Assembly: GCF_013127955.1 (NCBI RefSeq)
Contig: NZ_CP053435.1
Coordinates: 2,418,001-2,482,000 of the forward strand
Source of the DNA: Spirosoma taeanense
GTDB lineage: Bacteria; Bacteroidota; Bacteroidia; Cytophagales; Spirosomataceae
Direction of reading: 5' to 3'
Length of the DNA: 64,000 nt
The number at the start of each line of letters is the position of its first letter. Position 1 is the stretch's first letter. The position numbers and the translations under genes are program-made. Below the pieces are notes generated by a model. The model was not told the origin of the DNA, ran no database searches, and worked only from the letters and a program-made list of their open reading frames with translations. Positions 11,101 to 19,740 of this stretch are shown in pieces.

Positions 11101-11467
11101 CGAGTCGGGAACGATTGGTAACTTCCTGGAGTGGAGCTATAATAACCGCTGGACGGTCGATAACCCCAGCACCGTTCATCCGCGCATTGTGGACCGGAGC
11201 AACCAGTACTTCTCGAACGGTACTACCTACTGGCTGAAAAGCACGGATTACATCCGCCTGAAGAACCTCGAACTGGGATACACGCTTCCCGCAGCCCTAA
11301 CGACCCGGATTGGTTTGAGCAACCTGCGCGTATATGTCAACGGGCTCAACCTGGCTACGTACGCACCCCAGATGAAAGGTTTGTTCGATCCAGAAGCAGC
11401 CAGCAGCAGCGCGCAGTATTATCCGCAGGCACGGGTTATCAACACAGGGTTGTCGGTTAGTTTCTAA
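8180..11467 (+). CDS. SusC/RagA-family TonB-dependent outer-membrane transporter (second pair)
   Basis: Second TonB-dependent glycan/nutrient importer, 1095 residues. After an arginine-rich N-region comes a hydrophobic signal (CCLMLLLGLLCSAGAYAQ), the carboxypeptidase-like domain (KVSGKVVDAQGAALPGVSIV), the signature SEVVVVGYGEQKKETVTGSV, the plug (IRIRGSNTLGNNDALIVIDG, DASAAIYGSRAANGV) and a barrel ending LSVSF. It is colinear with the first SusC, sharing long stretches such as GQLGNDQ and TGAPEWQRSTG-type segments. Insertions near YVINGQVVPTLYENG and after QRSTGKS explain its slightly greater length and probably sit in extracellular loops. susD starts about 20 bases downstream. Palindromic candidate operators precede it. 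Confidence 0.95.
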   Translation: MQKRFTRQKVYCIARNAFLVATSRPRQVACCLMLLLGLLCSAGAYAQTKVSGKVVDAQGAALPGVSIVVKGTTTGTVSDADGNYALNVQNGNATLVFSYIGYTSQEIALNGRSSVNLTLASDDKMLSEVVVVGYGEQKKETVTGSVASVKGSELVKSPAINLTNSIAGRMPGVIATNRSGEPGYDGAAIRIRGSNTLGNNDALIVIDGVPARAGGIDRLNPADIESISVLKDASAAIYGSRAANGVILVTTKRGKTGKPELLYNFNQGWAQPTVIPKMSSAAQYAELNNEINAYNLPAQYWKDALTAFRTTGTYTRPDNGAVAKAAFTPDDIKKFQDGSDPWGHPNTNWFEAALKPWSPQTRHTLQLTGGGENIKYLVSAGYQNQDAYYKNSATGYKQYDFRTNLDAKISKHISTVFGVVGRQENRFFPTKPAGAIFRMLMRGYPNKPAYWPNGLPAPDIENGEQPVLITTSATGYDRDTRYYLQSNASVNITNPWIEGLKFSGSVALDKFIQQGKTWQTPWSIYSWDYTSYDANKQPILNRVQKGPNAQATLNQYTNDQFSSLLSGILTYERTFATDHAVTLLAGVTKEASNSNGFSAFRKYFASTAIDQLFAGGNAEKNSNTTAAWQRARMSYFGRAGYNYKEKYLAEFLWRYDGSYMFPKASRWGFFPGVSVGWRLSEEDFIKQSIPAISSLKLRGSWGQLGNDQVFFNNTLREYDYLPTYAYGDPANANWGYVINGQVVPTLYENGVPNTTLTWEVANNANIGLEGSLLNGKIFFEFDVFQNKRSNILWRKSASIPQTTGMTLPATNIGKVTNQGYEFNVGYNGQSGELKYNISVNGGYARNKITFWDETPGAPEWQRSTGKSMPTNVNDPNQANGTLMYVYDGIFATQGEIDANKIDYSGVGGRLLRPGDMRLKDINGDGKIDGDDRVRQDKNNIPRFQGGLNLGLRYRNFDLTVLFQGSTGAQIFLQTESGTIGNFLEWSYNNRWTVDNPSTVHPRIVDRSNQYFSNGTTYWLKSTDYIRLKNLELGYTLPAALTTRIGLSNLRVYVNGLNLATYAPQMKGLFDPEAASSSAQYYPQARVINTGLSVSF

Positions 11468-11487
11468 AAATATTGAATCCGTACAGT

Positions 11488-13338
11488 ATGAAAAAATATA
11501 TAAAGTTCTTGTCGCTGGGTCTGGCAATTGGCCTGGCGACGGCTGGCTGTAACAGTGATTTTCTGGACACTAAGCCACTCGATAAGGTATCGGGGGATGC
11601 AGTCTGGTCGGATGCAGCCCTGGCCGAGTCGTTTGTAACGGGCGTCTACAATGGTTTGCGGGATGGTATTCTGGATCAGATGAACCTGGACTGCCAGACC
11701 GACAACGCGCTCTATAGCTTCGGTAAGCAGGACATCAATGAGGCCAACGTCAGCCCGTCCAACACGGGTACGGTAAAGAACACGATGGAGTGGGGGGCCA
11801 TGTATGCCCGCATCCGGGCCGCCAACATCGCTCTGGCAAACCTGATGAAGCCTGGGTTTGATAACAGCAATGGCATTGCTAGTCGCATGCGGGGCGAAAT
11901 GTATTTCATGCGCGCCTACTTCTATAATCAGTTGCTGCGGTACTATGGTGGGGTTCCCATCATTAAAACGCCGTACACGCTGGAAACGAGTGATTTTTCC
12001 ATTGCTCGTAATACGTATGAGGAATGCGTGAACTCTATCGTGACGGACCTTGACTCCGCAGCGGCTTTGCTGAAAGGCAAAAAGATGGATGCGGGAAGGG
12101 CAACTATGGGCGCGGCAATGGCGCTCAAAGCGCGGGTGCTGCTGTATGCCGCCAGCGATCTGCACGACATTCCGACCGCAAAGGCTAAGTCGGCGCTTAT
12201 TGCCGGCTTTAGCAAGCCCGAACTGCTCGGTTACGTCAGTGGTGACCGCACCGCCCGGTGGCAGAAAGCCAGAGATGCCGCCAAAGCCGTGATTGACCTG
12301 AACCAGTATGGTTATAAGATGAACCTGACAGCTCCCGTTTCGCCGGCAGAAGGGCAGCAGAACTACATTAACATGTATCTGTCCCGGAATGGTGGCGAGG
12401 CCGACGGAATCTTCCTGAAGTACTACGTTCGGGCTTCCCCCGACGACTGGGGTTCGTGGTATCCGCGCAACAATATGCCCAACGGCTACCATGGCTGGAC
12501 ATCAAGTGAGCCGACGCAGAATCTGGTGGATGGCTACGAAATGATGGACGGAACCAAGTTCGACTGGAAGAACCCCGCCCATGCCGCGGCTCCCTACGAC
12601 AACCGCGATCCGCGCTTCTACGCGTCGATCCTGTATGACGGTGCGAAATGGAAGCCCCGTACGCCCGACGGAGCAGGTATTGACCCATTCGGGGAAATTC
12701 AGATGGGCGAGTATGAAGTAGGTAATGCCAGCAGCCCGTCGAAGTTTTCGGGTCTGGATACCCGCAACAGCTCAATCGAAAACTGGAACGGAACCTGGAC
12801 GGGCTACGGCATCCGGAAGTTTATGGACCCCGACCCCGGCCTGGTGGATATGAACACCCGGCAGGAAGTGCCTTCTATCCAGATTCGCTTTACAGAAGTG
12901 GTGCTGAACTACGTCGAGGCCCTTATGGCTCTTGGGCAGTCGGAGGAAGCCAAGACCTGGCTCAACAAAATCCGTTTCCGCGTGGGTATGCCGGCCATTA
13001 CCGAAACCGGAGCCGCTCTGGTGGCGCGTTACCAGAACGAACGGAACATCGAAATGCTGTTTGAAGAGCAGCGCTTTTATGACGTTCGTCGGTGGATGAC
13101 TGCGCCAACGGCACTGGGTAAGCAGGCACAGATTATAATCGTGACGGGCAAGCTGAAGCCGGGCAAAACCGTAACGACGTATAAGTATAGTAAGGAGAAC
13201 TACGATTACTCGTACAAGGTACAGGATCTGGGAACCGGTAAAGAAAACCGGAAGTGGGACGACAAGGCGTATTTCCCGCCAATTAACCGCGATGAAATAA
13301 ACCGCAATAAACAACTGGTTCAGAACCCCGGCTACTAG
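11488..13338 (+). CDS. SusD/RagB-family nutrient-binding lipoprotein (second pair)
   Basis: 616-residue partner of the preceding SusC. The ATG at 11488 is chosen over an upstream TTG (11473) because MKKYIKFLSLGLAIGLATAGC forms a normal lipoprotein signal with lipobox Cys21. Family landmarks: LDKVSGDAVWSDAALAESFV, RGEMYFMRAYFYNQLLRYYG, YEMMDGTKFDWKNP, NERNIEMLFEEQRFYDVRRW and the ending LVQNPGY. It aligns end to end with the SusD at 5129-6991. The most divergent segment is in the middle (about residues 300-330, around GIFLKYYVRASPDDWGSW), consistent with different ligand contacts. A hairpin terminator follows. Confidence 0.95.
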   Translation: MKKYIKFLSLGLAIGLATAGCNSDFLDTKPLDKVSGDAVWSDAALAESFVTGVYNGLRDGILDQMNLDCQTDNALYSFGKQDINEANVSPSNTGTVKNTMEWGAMYARIRAANIALANLMKPGFDNSNGIASRMRGEMYFMRAYFYNQLLRYYGGVPIIKTPYTLETSDFSIARNTYEECVNSIVTDLDSAAALLKGKKMDAGRATMGAAMALKARVLLYAASDLHDIPTAKAKSALIAGFSKPELLGYVSGDRTARWQKARDAAKAVIDLNQYGYKMNLTAPVSPAEGQQNYINMYLSRNGGEADGIFLKYYVRASPDDWGSWYPRNNMPNGYHGWTSSEPTQNLVDGYEMMDGTKFDWKNPAHAAAPYDNRDPRFYASILYDGAKWKPRTPDGAGIDPFGEIQMGEYEVGNASSPSKFSGLDTRNSSIENWNGTWTGYGIRKFMDPDPGLVDMNTRQEVPSIQIRFTEVVLNYVEALMALGQSEEAKTWLNKIRFRVGMPAITETGAALVARYQNERNIEMLFEEQRFYDVRRWMTAPTALGKQAQIIIVTGKLKPGKTVTTYKYSKENYDYSYKVQDLGTGKENRKWDDKAYFPPINRDEINRNKQLVQNPGY

Positions 13339-13368
13339 GCCGATCCAGGAGGTGCTTTTTCAAGAGCT

Positions 13369-13402
13369 AAAAATGCCAATTCTTACGGGGATTGGCATTT
13401 TT
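13369..13402 (+). terminator. Rho-independent terminator after second susCD
   Basis: Perfect 12-bp stem AAAAATGCCAAT (13369-13380) with ATTGGCATTTTT (13391-13402) and a 10-base loop. The T-rich right arm makes it work forwards, and the A-rich left arm would allow the reverse. Confidence 0.8.
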
Positions 13403-13444
13403 GGCTTATTTTTATAGAATTATCTGCCAACTAGTACCTATTTC

Positions 13445-16400
13445 GTGAAACGCCTTAGCTCGTTTATTTTGCTGGCCGCTGCCGTTGCGCTTACTGGCTG
13501 TAACAAATCATCTAATTCGTCGCCAGGCCAACAGTCCGCTGCCCCATCGGGTCCACCGCTGTTTACCTTGCTGTCACCCGACCAAACCGGCGTTACGTTC
13601 GCCAACAACCTGAACGAAGGGCTGAATACGAACGTGATGATGTATGAGTATTTTTATAACGGCGGGGGCGTAGCGGTTGGTGATCTGAATAACGACGGGC
13701 TGGAGGACCTCTACTTCACGGCCAATATGACGCCGAACAAGCTGTATCTTAACAAGGGAAACATGCAGTTTGCCGACGTAACGATGCAGGCCGGGGCCGG
13801 GGGGGGCGAAAACCCGTGGAAAACGGGCGTGACGATGGCCGATGTGAACGGCGACGGTAAGCTCGATATTTTTATCTCGCGCTCAGGCACCATCCGACCC
13901 GAAAACCGCCTGCCAGAGCTGCTCATCAACGACGGACCCGATGCTAACGGCGTTCCGCACTTTACCGACCGGACGGCTCAGTACGGTCTCGACCGTCCCG
14001 TTCAAAGTACGCAGGCGGTCTTCTTCGACTACGATCGTGACGGCGACCTCGACCTGTTTCAGCTTAACCACAACCCCCGTCTGCTGCCCATCCTCGACCC
14101 ATCTGCTACGGCGGCTATCATGGAAAAGCCTAACCCCGAAATTGGCGTACGGCTCTACAAAAATACGGGCAACCATTTCACCGACGTAACCGACAGAGCG
14201 GGCCTGAGCAGTTCGGCCCTTAGCTACGGGCTGGGCGTTGGGGTGTCGGATCTGAACAACGATGGCTGGCCTGACCTGTATGTATCCAACGATTACGGTG
14301 TTCCGGACTACCTGTACCTCAACAACCAGAACGGTACCTTCCGGAATGCCCTGAAAACAAGCGTGGGTCATACGTCCAATTTCTCGATGGGCAACGATGT
14401 TGCCGACGTCAATAACGACTCCCGGCCCGACATCATGACGCTCGACATGCTACCCGAAGATAACCGGCGGCAGAAGCTGCTGCTGGCACCCGACAACTAC
14501 GATAAGTATGCGCTTAGTGTGGAGTCGGGCTTTCACCACCAGACCATGCGGAATATGCTGCAGGTCAACAATGGCGACGGTACGTTCCGGGAGGTGGGGC
14601 AACTGGCGGGTATCTCGAACACCGACTGGAGCTGGGCCCCGCTCTTTGCCGATTACGACAACGATGGCTGGAAAGACCTGTACATAACCAACGGCTATGT
14701 TCGCGACTACACAAACCAGGATTTCCTGAAGTACATGAACGACTTCATGCAAAGCCGTCCGACCAATCCAAGTCGGGAGGACATTCTGGAATTAGTGCAT
14801 AAAATGCCGTCGTCGAATGTGGCCAATTACATGTTCCGGAATCGCGGGGGCGATGGTGCTGGCGACGTATCGTTCGCCAATGTAGGCGCGGCCTGGGGGC
14901 TGACGCAAGTATCCAACAGCACCGGCGCGGCCTACGCCGACCTGGACAACGATGGCGACCTGGACCTGGTTACCAACAATACCAACCAGCCCGCCTTTGT
15001 CTTTCGCAACGAAGCCAGCGCCCAACTGAAGCATCACTACCTCGGGGTGACACTAATCGGCTCCGGCGCGAATACGCAGGGGCTGGGCACGCGCGTAACC
15101 CTGTACCGGGCGGGTCGGCAGCAGTTTCTGGAGCAGATGCCTACGCGCGGCTATCAGTCGAGCGTATCGCCCCGGCTGCACTTTGGTTTGGGTACCGACC
15201 CCGTCATCGACTCGCTGCGGGTCGTCTGGCCGGGAGGAAACCAGCAGTTGCTGACCAGCGTAAAAGCCGATCAGCTCCTGACCCTGAAGGAGTCGGAGGC
15301 CCGGTCGTCGTATCGCGGGGAGCGGGCTGTACCCGCTTTGTTCCGGGAAGCGAAGTCGCCGATAAACCACACGTATCCGGTTAGCAAAGTCAATGATTTC
15401 AAGCGGCAGCCGCTGCTGGTTAGCTCGCAGTCGTTTGTCGGACCGTGTCTGGCTAAAGCCGATGTGAATGCCGATGGTCTGGAAGATGTCTATGCCGGTG
15501 GCAGCTCGGGGCAGGCTGGCGTGCTGTTTATTCAGCAACCTAATCACCAGTTCAGCCGCCAGCCGCAGGCCGCCTTCGACAGCGACAAAGCCAGCGAAGA
15601 TGCTGATGCGGTGTTTTTAGATGCCAACGGCGACAGTTTTCCGGACCTTTACGTGTGTAGTGGTGGGTACGGTAACTTTCAGCCCAATGACCCGCGTTTG
15701 CAGGATCGTCTGTATCTGAACGATGGGAAGGGAAACTTTACTAAAAGTGCCAACGCCCTGCCCGCTATGCGCACCAGCACCAGTTGCGCGCGGGTAGCCG
15801 ACGTTAATGGCGATGGCCGACCTGATTTATTCGTGGGTGGACGGGTTGTGCCGGGCCGTTATCCCGAAACACCCCGGTCATATCTGCTCGTAAATAACGG
15901 TAAAGGCCAGTTTACGGACCAAACGGCTAAACTGGCTCCGGCACTGGCGCAAATCGGGATGGTGACCGACGCAGCCTGGACTGATCTCAATGGCGATCGC
16001 AAGCCCGAACTGGTCGTGGTAGGTGAGTGGATGCCCATTGCGATATTTAGCCAGGCCGACGGTCAGTTTACGGACAAAACCAGCCAGTACTTCGAGAAAG
16101 AATATCGGGGCTGGTGGAATAAACTGCTGGTCGATGACCTCAACGGCGATGGTCGGCCGGATCTGGTGGTGGGTAATCAGGGGCTGAACACGCAGTGCCG
16201 CGCCAGCGAGCAGGAACCCGCCGAGCTGGTCTACAAAGATTTTGACAATAACGGAAAAATAGACCCGATTCTGTGTCTGTACGTGCAGGGGAAAAGCTAT
16301 CCACACGCCAGCCGCGATGAACTGCTCGATCAGGTTAGTATGCTACGTCAGCGGTTCACGAACTATGATTCGTATGCCAACGCCACGCTGACCGATGTCT

Positions 16401-16834
16401 TCACCGCCGACGAGCTGAAGGATGCAAAGAAGCTAACGGCCAATCAATTAAAAACGACGCTTCTGGTCAGTACGCCTGCGGGTAAATTCGTTGAGAAACC
16501 CCTTCCCCTGGCTGCGCAGGTAGCGCCGGTATTCACGCTGACCCCGCTGGATTACGATCAGGACGGCCAGAAAGACCTGCTGCTTTGTGGAAACACCACG
16601 CAGGCCCGGCTTCGCTTTGGTCGGGCGGATGCAAATTACGGTGTTCTGCTGCGGGGCGATGGCCGGGGTGGGTTTACCGCCGTACCGCAGGCTCAGGCCG
16701 GCTTCCGGCTGACGGGCGACGTGCGGAGCGTAATGCCGGTGGGCAACACCCTCCTGTTTGGCATCAACCAGCAGCCCGTGCAGGCGTACCAGCCGACTAA
16801 ACCGGTAGCGGGGAATCAGATCAGCAAGCGATAG
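13445..16834 (+). CDS. FG-GAP/VCBS-repeat lipoprotein with ASPIC/UnbV domain
   Basis: 1129-residue exported beta-propeller protein of a type often found next to SusC/SusD pairs in Bacteroidota. The start is GTG at 13445, giving a signal MKRLSSFILLAAAVALTGC with lipobox Cys19. Many calcium-binding FG-GAP repeats are visible (DLNNDGLEDLYF, DVNGDGKLDIFIS, DYDRDGDLDLFQL, DLDNDGDLDLVTN). An ASPIC/UnbV domain (about residues 525-615, with GLGTRVTLYRAG and LHFGLGTDPVIDSLRVVWPGG) is followed by a second propeller (ADVNADGLEDVYAG, DVNGDGRPDLFVGG, DLNGDGRPDLVVGN). A role in surface carbohydrate or protein binding is inferred. The gene ends 6 bases from the convergent ABC exporter gene, with no obvious terminator between them. 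Confidence 0.9.
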   Translation: MKRLSSFILLAAAVALTGCNKSSNSSPGQQSAAPSGPPLFTLLSPDQTGVTFANNLNEGLNTNVMMYEYFYNGGGVAVGDLNNDGLEDLYFTANMTPNKLYLNKGNMQFADVTMQAGAGGGENPWKTGVTMADVNGDGKLDIFISRSGTIRPENRLPELLINDGPDANGVPHFTDRTAQYGLDRPVQSTQAVFFDYDRDGDLDLFQLNHNPRLLPILDPSATAAIMEKPNPEIGVRLYKNTGNHFTDVTDRAGLSSSALSYGLGVGVSDLNNDGWPDLYVSNDYGVPDYLYLNNQNGTFRNALKTSVGHTSNFSMGNDVADVNNDSRPDIMTLDMLPEDNRRQKLLLAPDNYDKYALSVESGFHHQTMRNMLQVNNGDGTFREVGQLAGISNTDWSWAPLFADYDNDGWKDLYITNGYVRDYTNQDFLKYMNDFMQSRPTNPSREDILELVHKMPSSNVANYMFRNRGGDGAGDVSFANVGAAWGLTQVSNSTGAAYADLDNDGDLDLVTNNTNQPAFVFRNEASAQLKHHYLGVTLIGSGANTQGLGTRVTLYRAGRQQFLEQMPTRGYQSSVSPRLHFGLGTDPVIDSLRVVWPGGNQQLLTSVKADQLLTLKESEARSSYRGERAVPALFREAKSPINHTYPVSKVNDFKRQPLLVSSQSFVGPCLAKADVNADGLEDVYAGGSSGQAGVLFIQQPNHQFSRQPQAAFDSDKASEDADAVFLDANGDSFPDLYVCSGGYGNFQPNDPRLQDRLYLNDGKGNFTKSANALPAMRTSTSCARVADVNGDGRPDLFVGGRVVPGRYPETPRSYLLVNNGKGQFTDQTAKLAPALAQIGMVTDAAWTDLNGDRKPELVVVGEWMPIAIFSQADGQFTDKTSQYFEKEYRGWWNKLLVDDLNGDGRPDLVVGNQGLNTQCRASEQEPAELVYKDFDNNGKIDPILCLYVQGKSYPHASRDELLDQVSMLRQRFTNYDSYANATLTDVFTADELKDAKKLTANQLKTTLLVSTPAGKFVEKPLPLAAQVAPVFTLTPLDYDQDGQKDLLLCGNTTQARLRFGRADANYGVLLRGDGRGGFTAVPQAQAGFRLTGDVRSVMPVGNTLLFGINQQPVQAYQPTKPVAGNQISKR

Positions 16835-16840
16835 AGGTCC

Positions 16841-18685
16841 TTACACCATTTCCTTGTACTGCATGCGGTACAGATTGGCGTAGAAGCCTTCGCGCTGAAG
16901 CAGTTCTTCGTGATTGCCCTGCTCAACAATCCGGCCTTTGTCAACAACAATGATGTTATTAGCTTTCTGAATGGTCGAGAGCCGGTGGGCAATTACGATG
17001 GCCGTGCGGCCTTTCATCAGGGTACTGATGGCGTTCTGGATCATTTCCTCCGTTTCCGTATCGACCGACGACGTCGCTTCATCCAGGACAATAATTTTGG
17101 GGTCCTGCACCATGGCCCTGACAAACGAAATGAGCTGTCGCTGACCAACCGAGAGTGTGGAGCCGCGTTCCATTACGTTGTACTGGTAACCACCCGGCAG
17201 CCGCTCAATGAAGTCGTGTACGCCAACGAGTTTGGCCGCTTCAACCATTTTTTCGTGGCTGATGCGCTTGTCGCCGAGGGTAATGTTGTTTTCAATCGTG
17301 TCCGAAAACAGGAAAACATCCTGCAGCACGACACCAATATTCCGGCGGAGGTGACCGAGTTCATACTCGTGCACATCAACCCCATCGACCAGGATTTCAC
17401 CTTTATTGATGTCGTAAAAGCGGCTCAGCAGGTTAATGATAGAGGATTTGCCCGCGCCCGTTGCACCCACAAACGCGACTGTTTCGCCCGCGCTCACCCG
17501 GAACGAGATGTCGCGCAGGACGTAATCCTCGTTGTTATAGGCAAACCAGACGTGATTGAATTCAACCTCACCCCGCAGGGTAGCGGGTGCGTGGGTGCCG
17601 TTGTTGAGCGTAAACTCGTCGCTGTCGAGCAGCTTCAGAATCCGGTCGGTGCTGACGATACCCATCTGAAGCGTATTGAACCGGTCGGCCAGCATCCGGA
17701 TCGGCCGGAAGAACAGGTTGATAAACATCACAAAGGCCGTAACGGTCCCGAACGTAACGTCGGCATTGATGATCTGCTTGGCTCCGTACCAGACCACCAG
17801 GCCCACCGCCACCGCCGAAATGATATCAGCAACGGGGTAATAGACCGAATAATACCAGATAGAGCGGATGTTAGCCTGCCGGTGCTCGTTGTTAATTTCC
17901 TGGAACTTCTCGGCCTCGATCTGTTCGCTGCCAAAAATCTGGACGATGTTCATGCCGGTAATATGTTCCTGCACAAACGAGTTCAGATTGGCAACGGCCG
18001 TCCGGACTTCATTGAACGACTTTTTGATCTTCTCTTTGAACACATAGGTGCTGAACAGCATCAGCGGAATTGTCGAGAGACTAATGGCCGCCAGCCGCCA
18101 GTCGGTATAGAACATGACCCCGATGATCAGCACCAGTTGCAGAATGTCGCCCGCAATGGCGGCCATACCTTCGCTGAAGACGTCGGCCAGCGTTTCCACA
18201 TCCGAAATAGAGCGCGTTACCAACCGACCAATGGGCGTATTGTCGAAGAACTTAAGCCGTAGTTGAAGAATCTTCCGGTAGAGCTGCACCCGAATGTCGC
18301 GGATAACGTATTGACCCAGCCAGCCCGACAGGTACGTATTCGAGAACTGAACAATCGCCTGCATGACCAGCACGCCGATCATAATCGCCAGCATAACGGT
18401 TAGCTGCTGGTAGTCGCCCATCCCGATTACGTTGTCGATGGTATAGCGAATGAGCAGGGGTGTCAGCGGAGCCAGACAGGCCGCCAGCATGATAATCCCG
18501 ATCAGAAGATAGAATCGGCCCTGGTAGGGTCGAACGAAATCATAGAGTCGTCGGAGAATGGCCCAGTCGAAAATTCGACCGCTTTTATGTTCTTCGTTCA
18601 CGGAGAAGCGAGGGTTGTGGGAAGTTCTATCGGGTAACAGCGATTTCGGATTGAACGTTTCCGCTAGGCGTAATTTGCGGTGCAA
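16841..18685 (-). CDS. ABC exporter, fused membrane and ATPase domains (MsbA/multidrug type)
   Basis: 614-residue half-transporter that would work as a homodimer in the inner membrane to export lipid or a hydrophobic compound. An N-terminal soluble extension (residues 1-50) precedes six predicted membrane helices (about 57-345). The nucleotide-binding domain follows: Walker A GATGAGKS (407-414), Q-loop near LQDVFLF (454-460), signature LSVGQ (511-515), Walker B IIVLDE (531-536) and H-loop His567. The length is normal. The substrate cannot be assigned. It faces convergently to the FG-GAP gene, and the Ada-like gene lies 44 bases upstream on the same strand. Confidence 0.92.
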   Translation of the reverse strand: MHRKLRLAETFNPKSLLPDRTSHNPRFSVNEEHKSGRIFDWAILRRLYDFVRPYQGRFYLLIGIIMLAACLAPLTPLLIRYTIDNVIGMGDYQQLTVMLAIMIGVLVMQAIVQFSNTYLSGWLGQYVIRDIRVQLYRKILQLRLKFFDNTPIGRLVTRSISDVETLADVFSEGMAAIAGDILQLVLIIGVMFYTDWRLAAISLSTIPLMLFSTYVFKEKIKKSFNEVRTAVANLNSFVQEHITGMNIVQIFGSEQIEAEKFQEINNEHRQANIRSIWYYSVYYPVADIISAVAVGLVVWYGAKQIINADVTFGTVTAFVMFINLFFRPIRMLADRFNTLQMGIVSTDRILKLLDSDEFTLNNGTHAPATLRGEVEFNHVWFAYNNEDYVLRDISFRVSAGETVAFVGATGAGKSSIINLLSRFYDINKGEILVDGVDVHEYELGHLRRNIGVVLQDVFLFSDTIENNITLGDKRISHEKMVEAAKLVGVHDFIERLPGGYQYNVMERGSTLSVGQRQLISFVRAMVQDPKIIVLDEATSSVDTETEEMIQNAISTLMKGRTAIVIAHRLSTIQKANNIIVVDKGRIVEQGNHEELLQREGFYANLYRMQYKEMV

Positions 18686-18729
18686 CCTGCCAAATCCAAG
18701 AAGCTAACTGAGCCAGCGGCAACAGAAAC

Positions 18730-19581
18730 TCATCGCTCTGCCCGGGCGGCTTCCCAGCCCAGCATGGCCTGCTTCCGTTCGGCACCCCAGCGATAGCCGC
18801 CAAACAGTCCCGTTTTTTTAATGACCCGGTGGCAGGGAATTAAATACCCGACCGGATTGCAGCCAATCGCCGTGCCCACTGCCCGCGAGGCTGTGGGCTG
18901 GCCAATCGCGGTGGCAATCTGGTCGTAGCTGGCTAAGCCGCCCTCCGGAATTTTCAGCAGGGCTTCCCAAACCTTTAACTGAAAGGCAGAACCTCGCAGC
19001 AAAACGCCTAGCGGTTTCTCTGGACCAGGTCTCATCTGACCAATCGCCGGAAATATATGCTCGGCCAGGTGCTGCACAGCCGCCGGATCATGGCGAAGCT
19101 GCACATCGGGCCAGGCAGCCGTCAGGATAGCATCGGGGGCATCATCGGCGTTCAAAAAGTGCAGCGAAGCGATTCTATCGTTGATAGCCCCCAGCAGATA
19201 AGGACCAAACGGACTTTCGAAAGTGCCGTGAATTAACGTCAGGCCCGAACCCGCCTGCCTGAACTGGCCCGGCGTAACGCCTTCAATATTGACGAACAGA
19301 TCATGCAGCCGACCCGTACCCGACAGACCGGCATCGTAAGCAGCGCCCGCCAGGGAGACTCCGTTTCGCAACTGCCGTTTGGCGTATTCAAGCGTCAGGT
19401 ACTGGCTGAATTTTTTCGGACTTACACCCGCCCACTCCGTAAAGAGCCGCTGAAAGTGAAACTCACTCAGGTTGACCCGTTCGGCGAGATCGGCTAGCGA
19501 AGGCTGCTCGCGGAAATAAAGTGCCAGGTATTCAATGGCCTGAGCAATCTGCTGGTAAGTGACTGGGCTGTTCGTGTTCAT
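18730..19581 (-). CDS. Ada-type methylated-DNA-cysteine methyltransferase with AraC-like DNA-binding domain
   Basis: 283-residue fusion. An AraC-type helix-turn-helix domain (about residues 10-108, with LSEFHFQRLFTEWAGVSPKKF) is joined to an O6-alkylguanine-DNA alkyltransferase domain (about 115-280). The alkyl-accepting Cys250 sits in IPCHRVIKKTG, and the family helix ASRAVGTAIGCNP precedes it. It repairs alkylated guanine and probably activates its own repair genes. The zinc-binding Ada phosphotriester-sensing domain of E. coli Ada is absent. The frame stays open upstream to 19683, but the ATG at 19581 is preferred because the extension overlaps the catalase terminator and has no Ada homology. 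Confidence 0.88.
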   Translation of the reverse strand: MNTNSPVTYQQIAQAIEYLALYFREQPSLADLAERVNLSEFHFQRLFTEWAGVSPKKFSQYLTLEYAKRQLRNGVSLAGAAYDAGLSGTGRLHDLFVNIEGVTPGQFRQAGSGLTLIHGTFESPFGPYLLGAINDRIASLHFLNADDAPDAILTAAWPDVQLRHDPAAVQHLAEHIFPAIGQMRPGPEKPLGVLLRGSAFQLKVWEALLKIPEGGLASYDQIATAIGQPTASRAVGTAIGCNPVGYLIPCHRVIKKTGLFGGYRWGAERKQAMLGWEAARAER

Positions 19582-19679
19582 GCGCTGACGGACCGATGTA
19601 TCGATCGTTTGACCTGAACAAAGGTCGCTAGTGGCTAACTGCCGGAAAACCCGATTCTTGCGGAGATAGTCTGAAAACA

Positions 19680-19710
19680 GCAACGCCGAACGAAAATCGT
19701 CCGGCGTTGC
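19680..19710 (-). terminator. Terminator after catalase gene
   Basis: 9-bp outer stem (19680-19688 with 19702-19710) with a further inner pairing ACGA/TCGT. On the minus strand it is followed by TGTTTTC. It lies 30 bases downstream of the catalase stop codon. Confidence 0.7.
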
Positions 19711-19740
19711 GCGCTCATTACGGTAGGTTACAATATTGTT

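Noticed and set aside
11464..12492. 342-codon minus-strand open frame opposite the second susD
   Set aside because: It is a shadow of a complete SusD gene, with no signal or motif of its own.
16910..18262. 450-codon plus-strand open frame antisense to the ABC exporter
   Set aside because: The opposite strand carries a complete ABC exporter with all ATPase motifs; the antisense product has no recognisable features and reflects codon bias.
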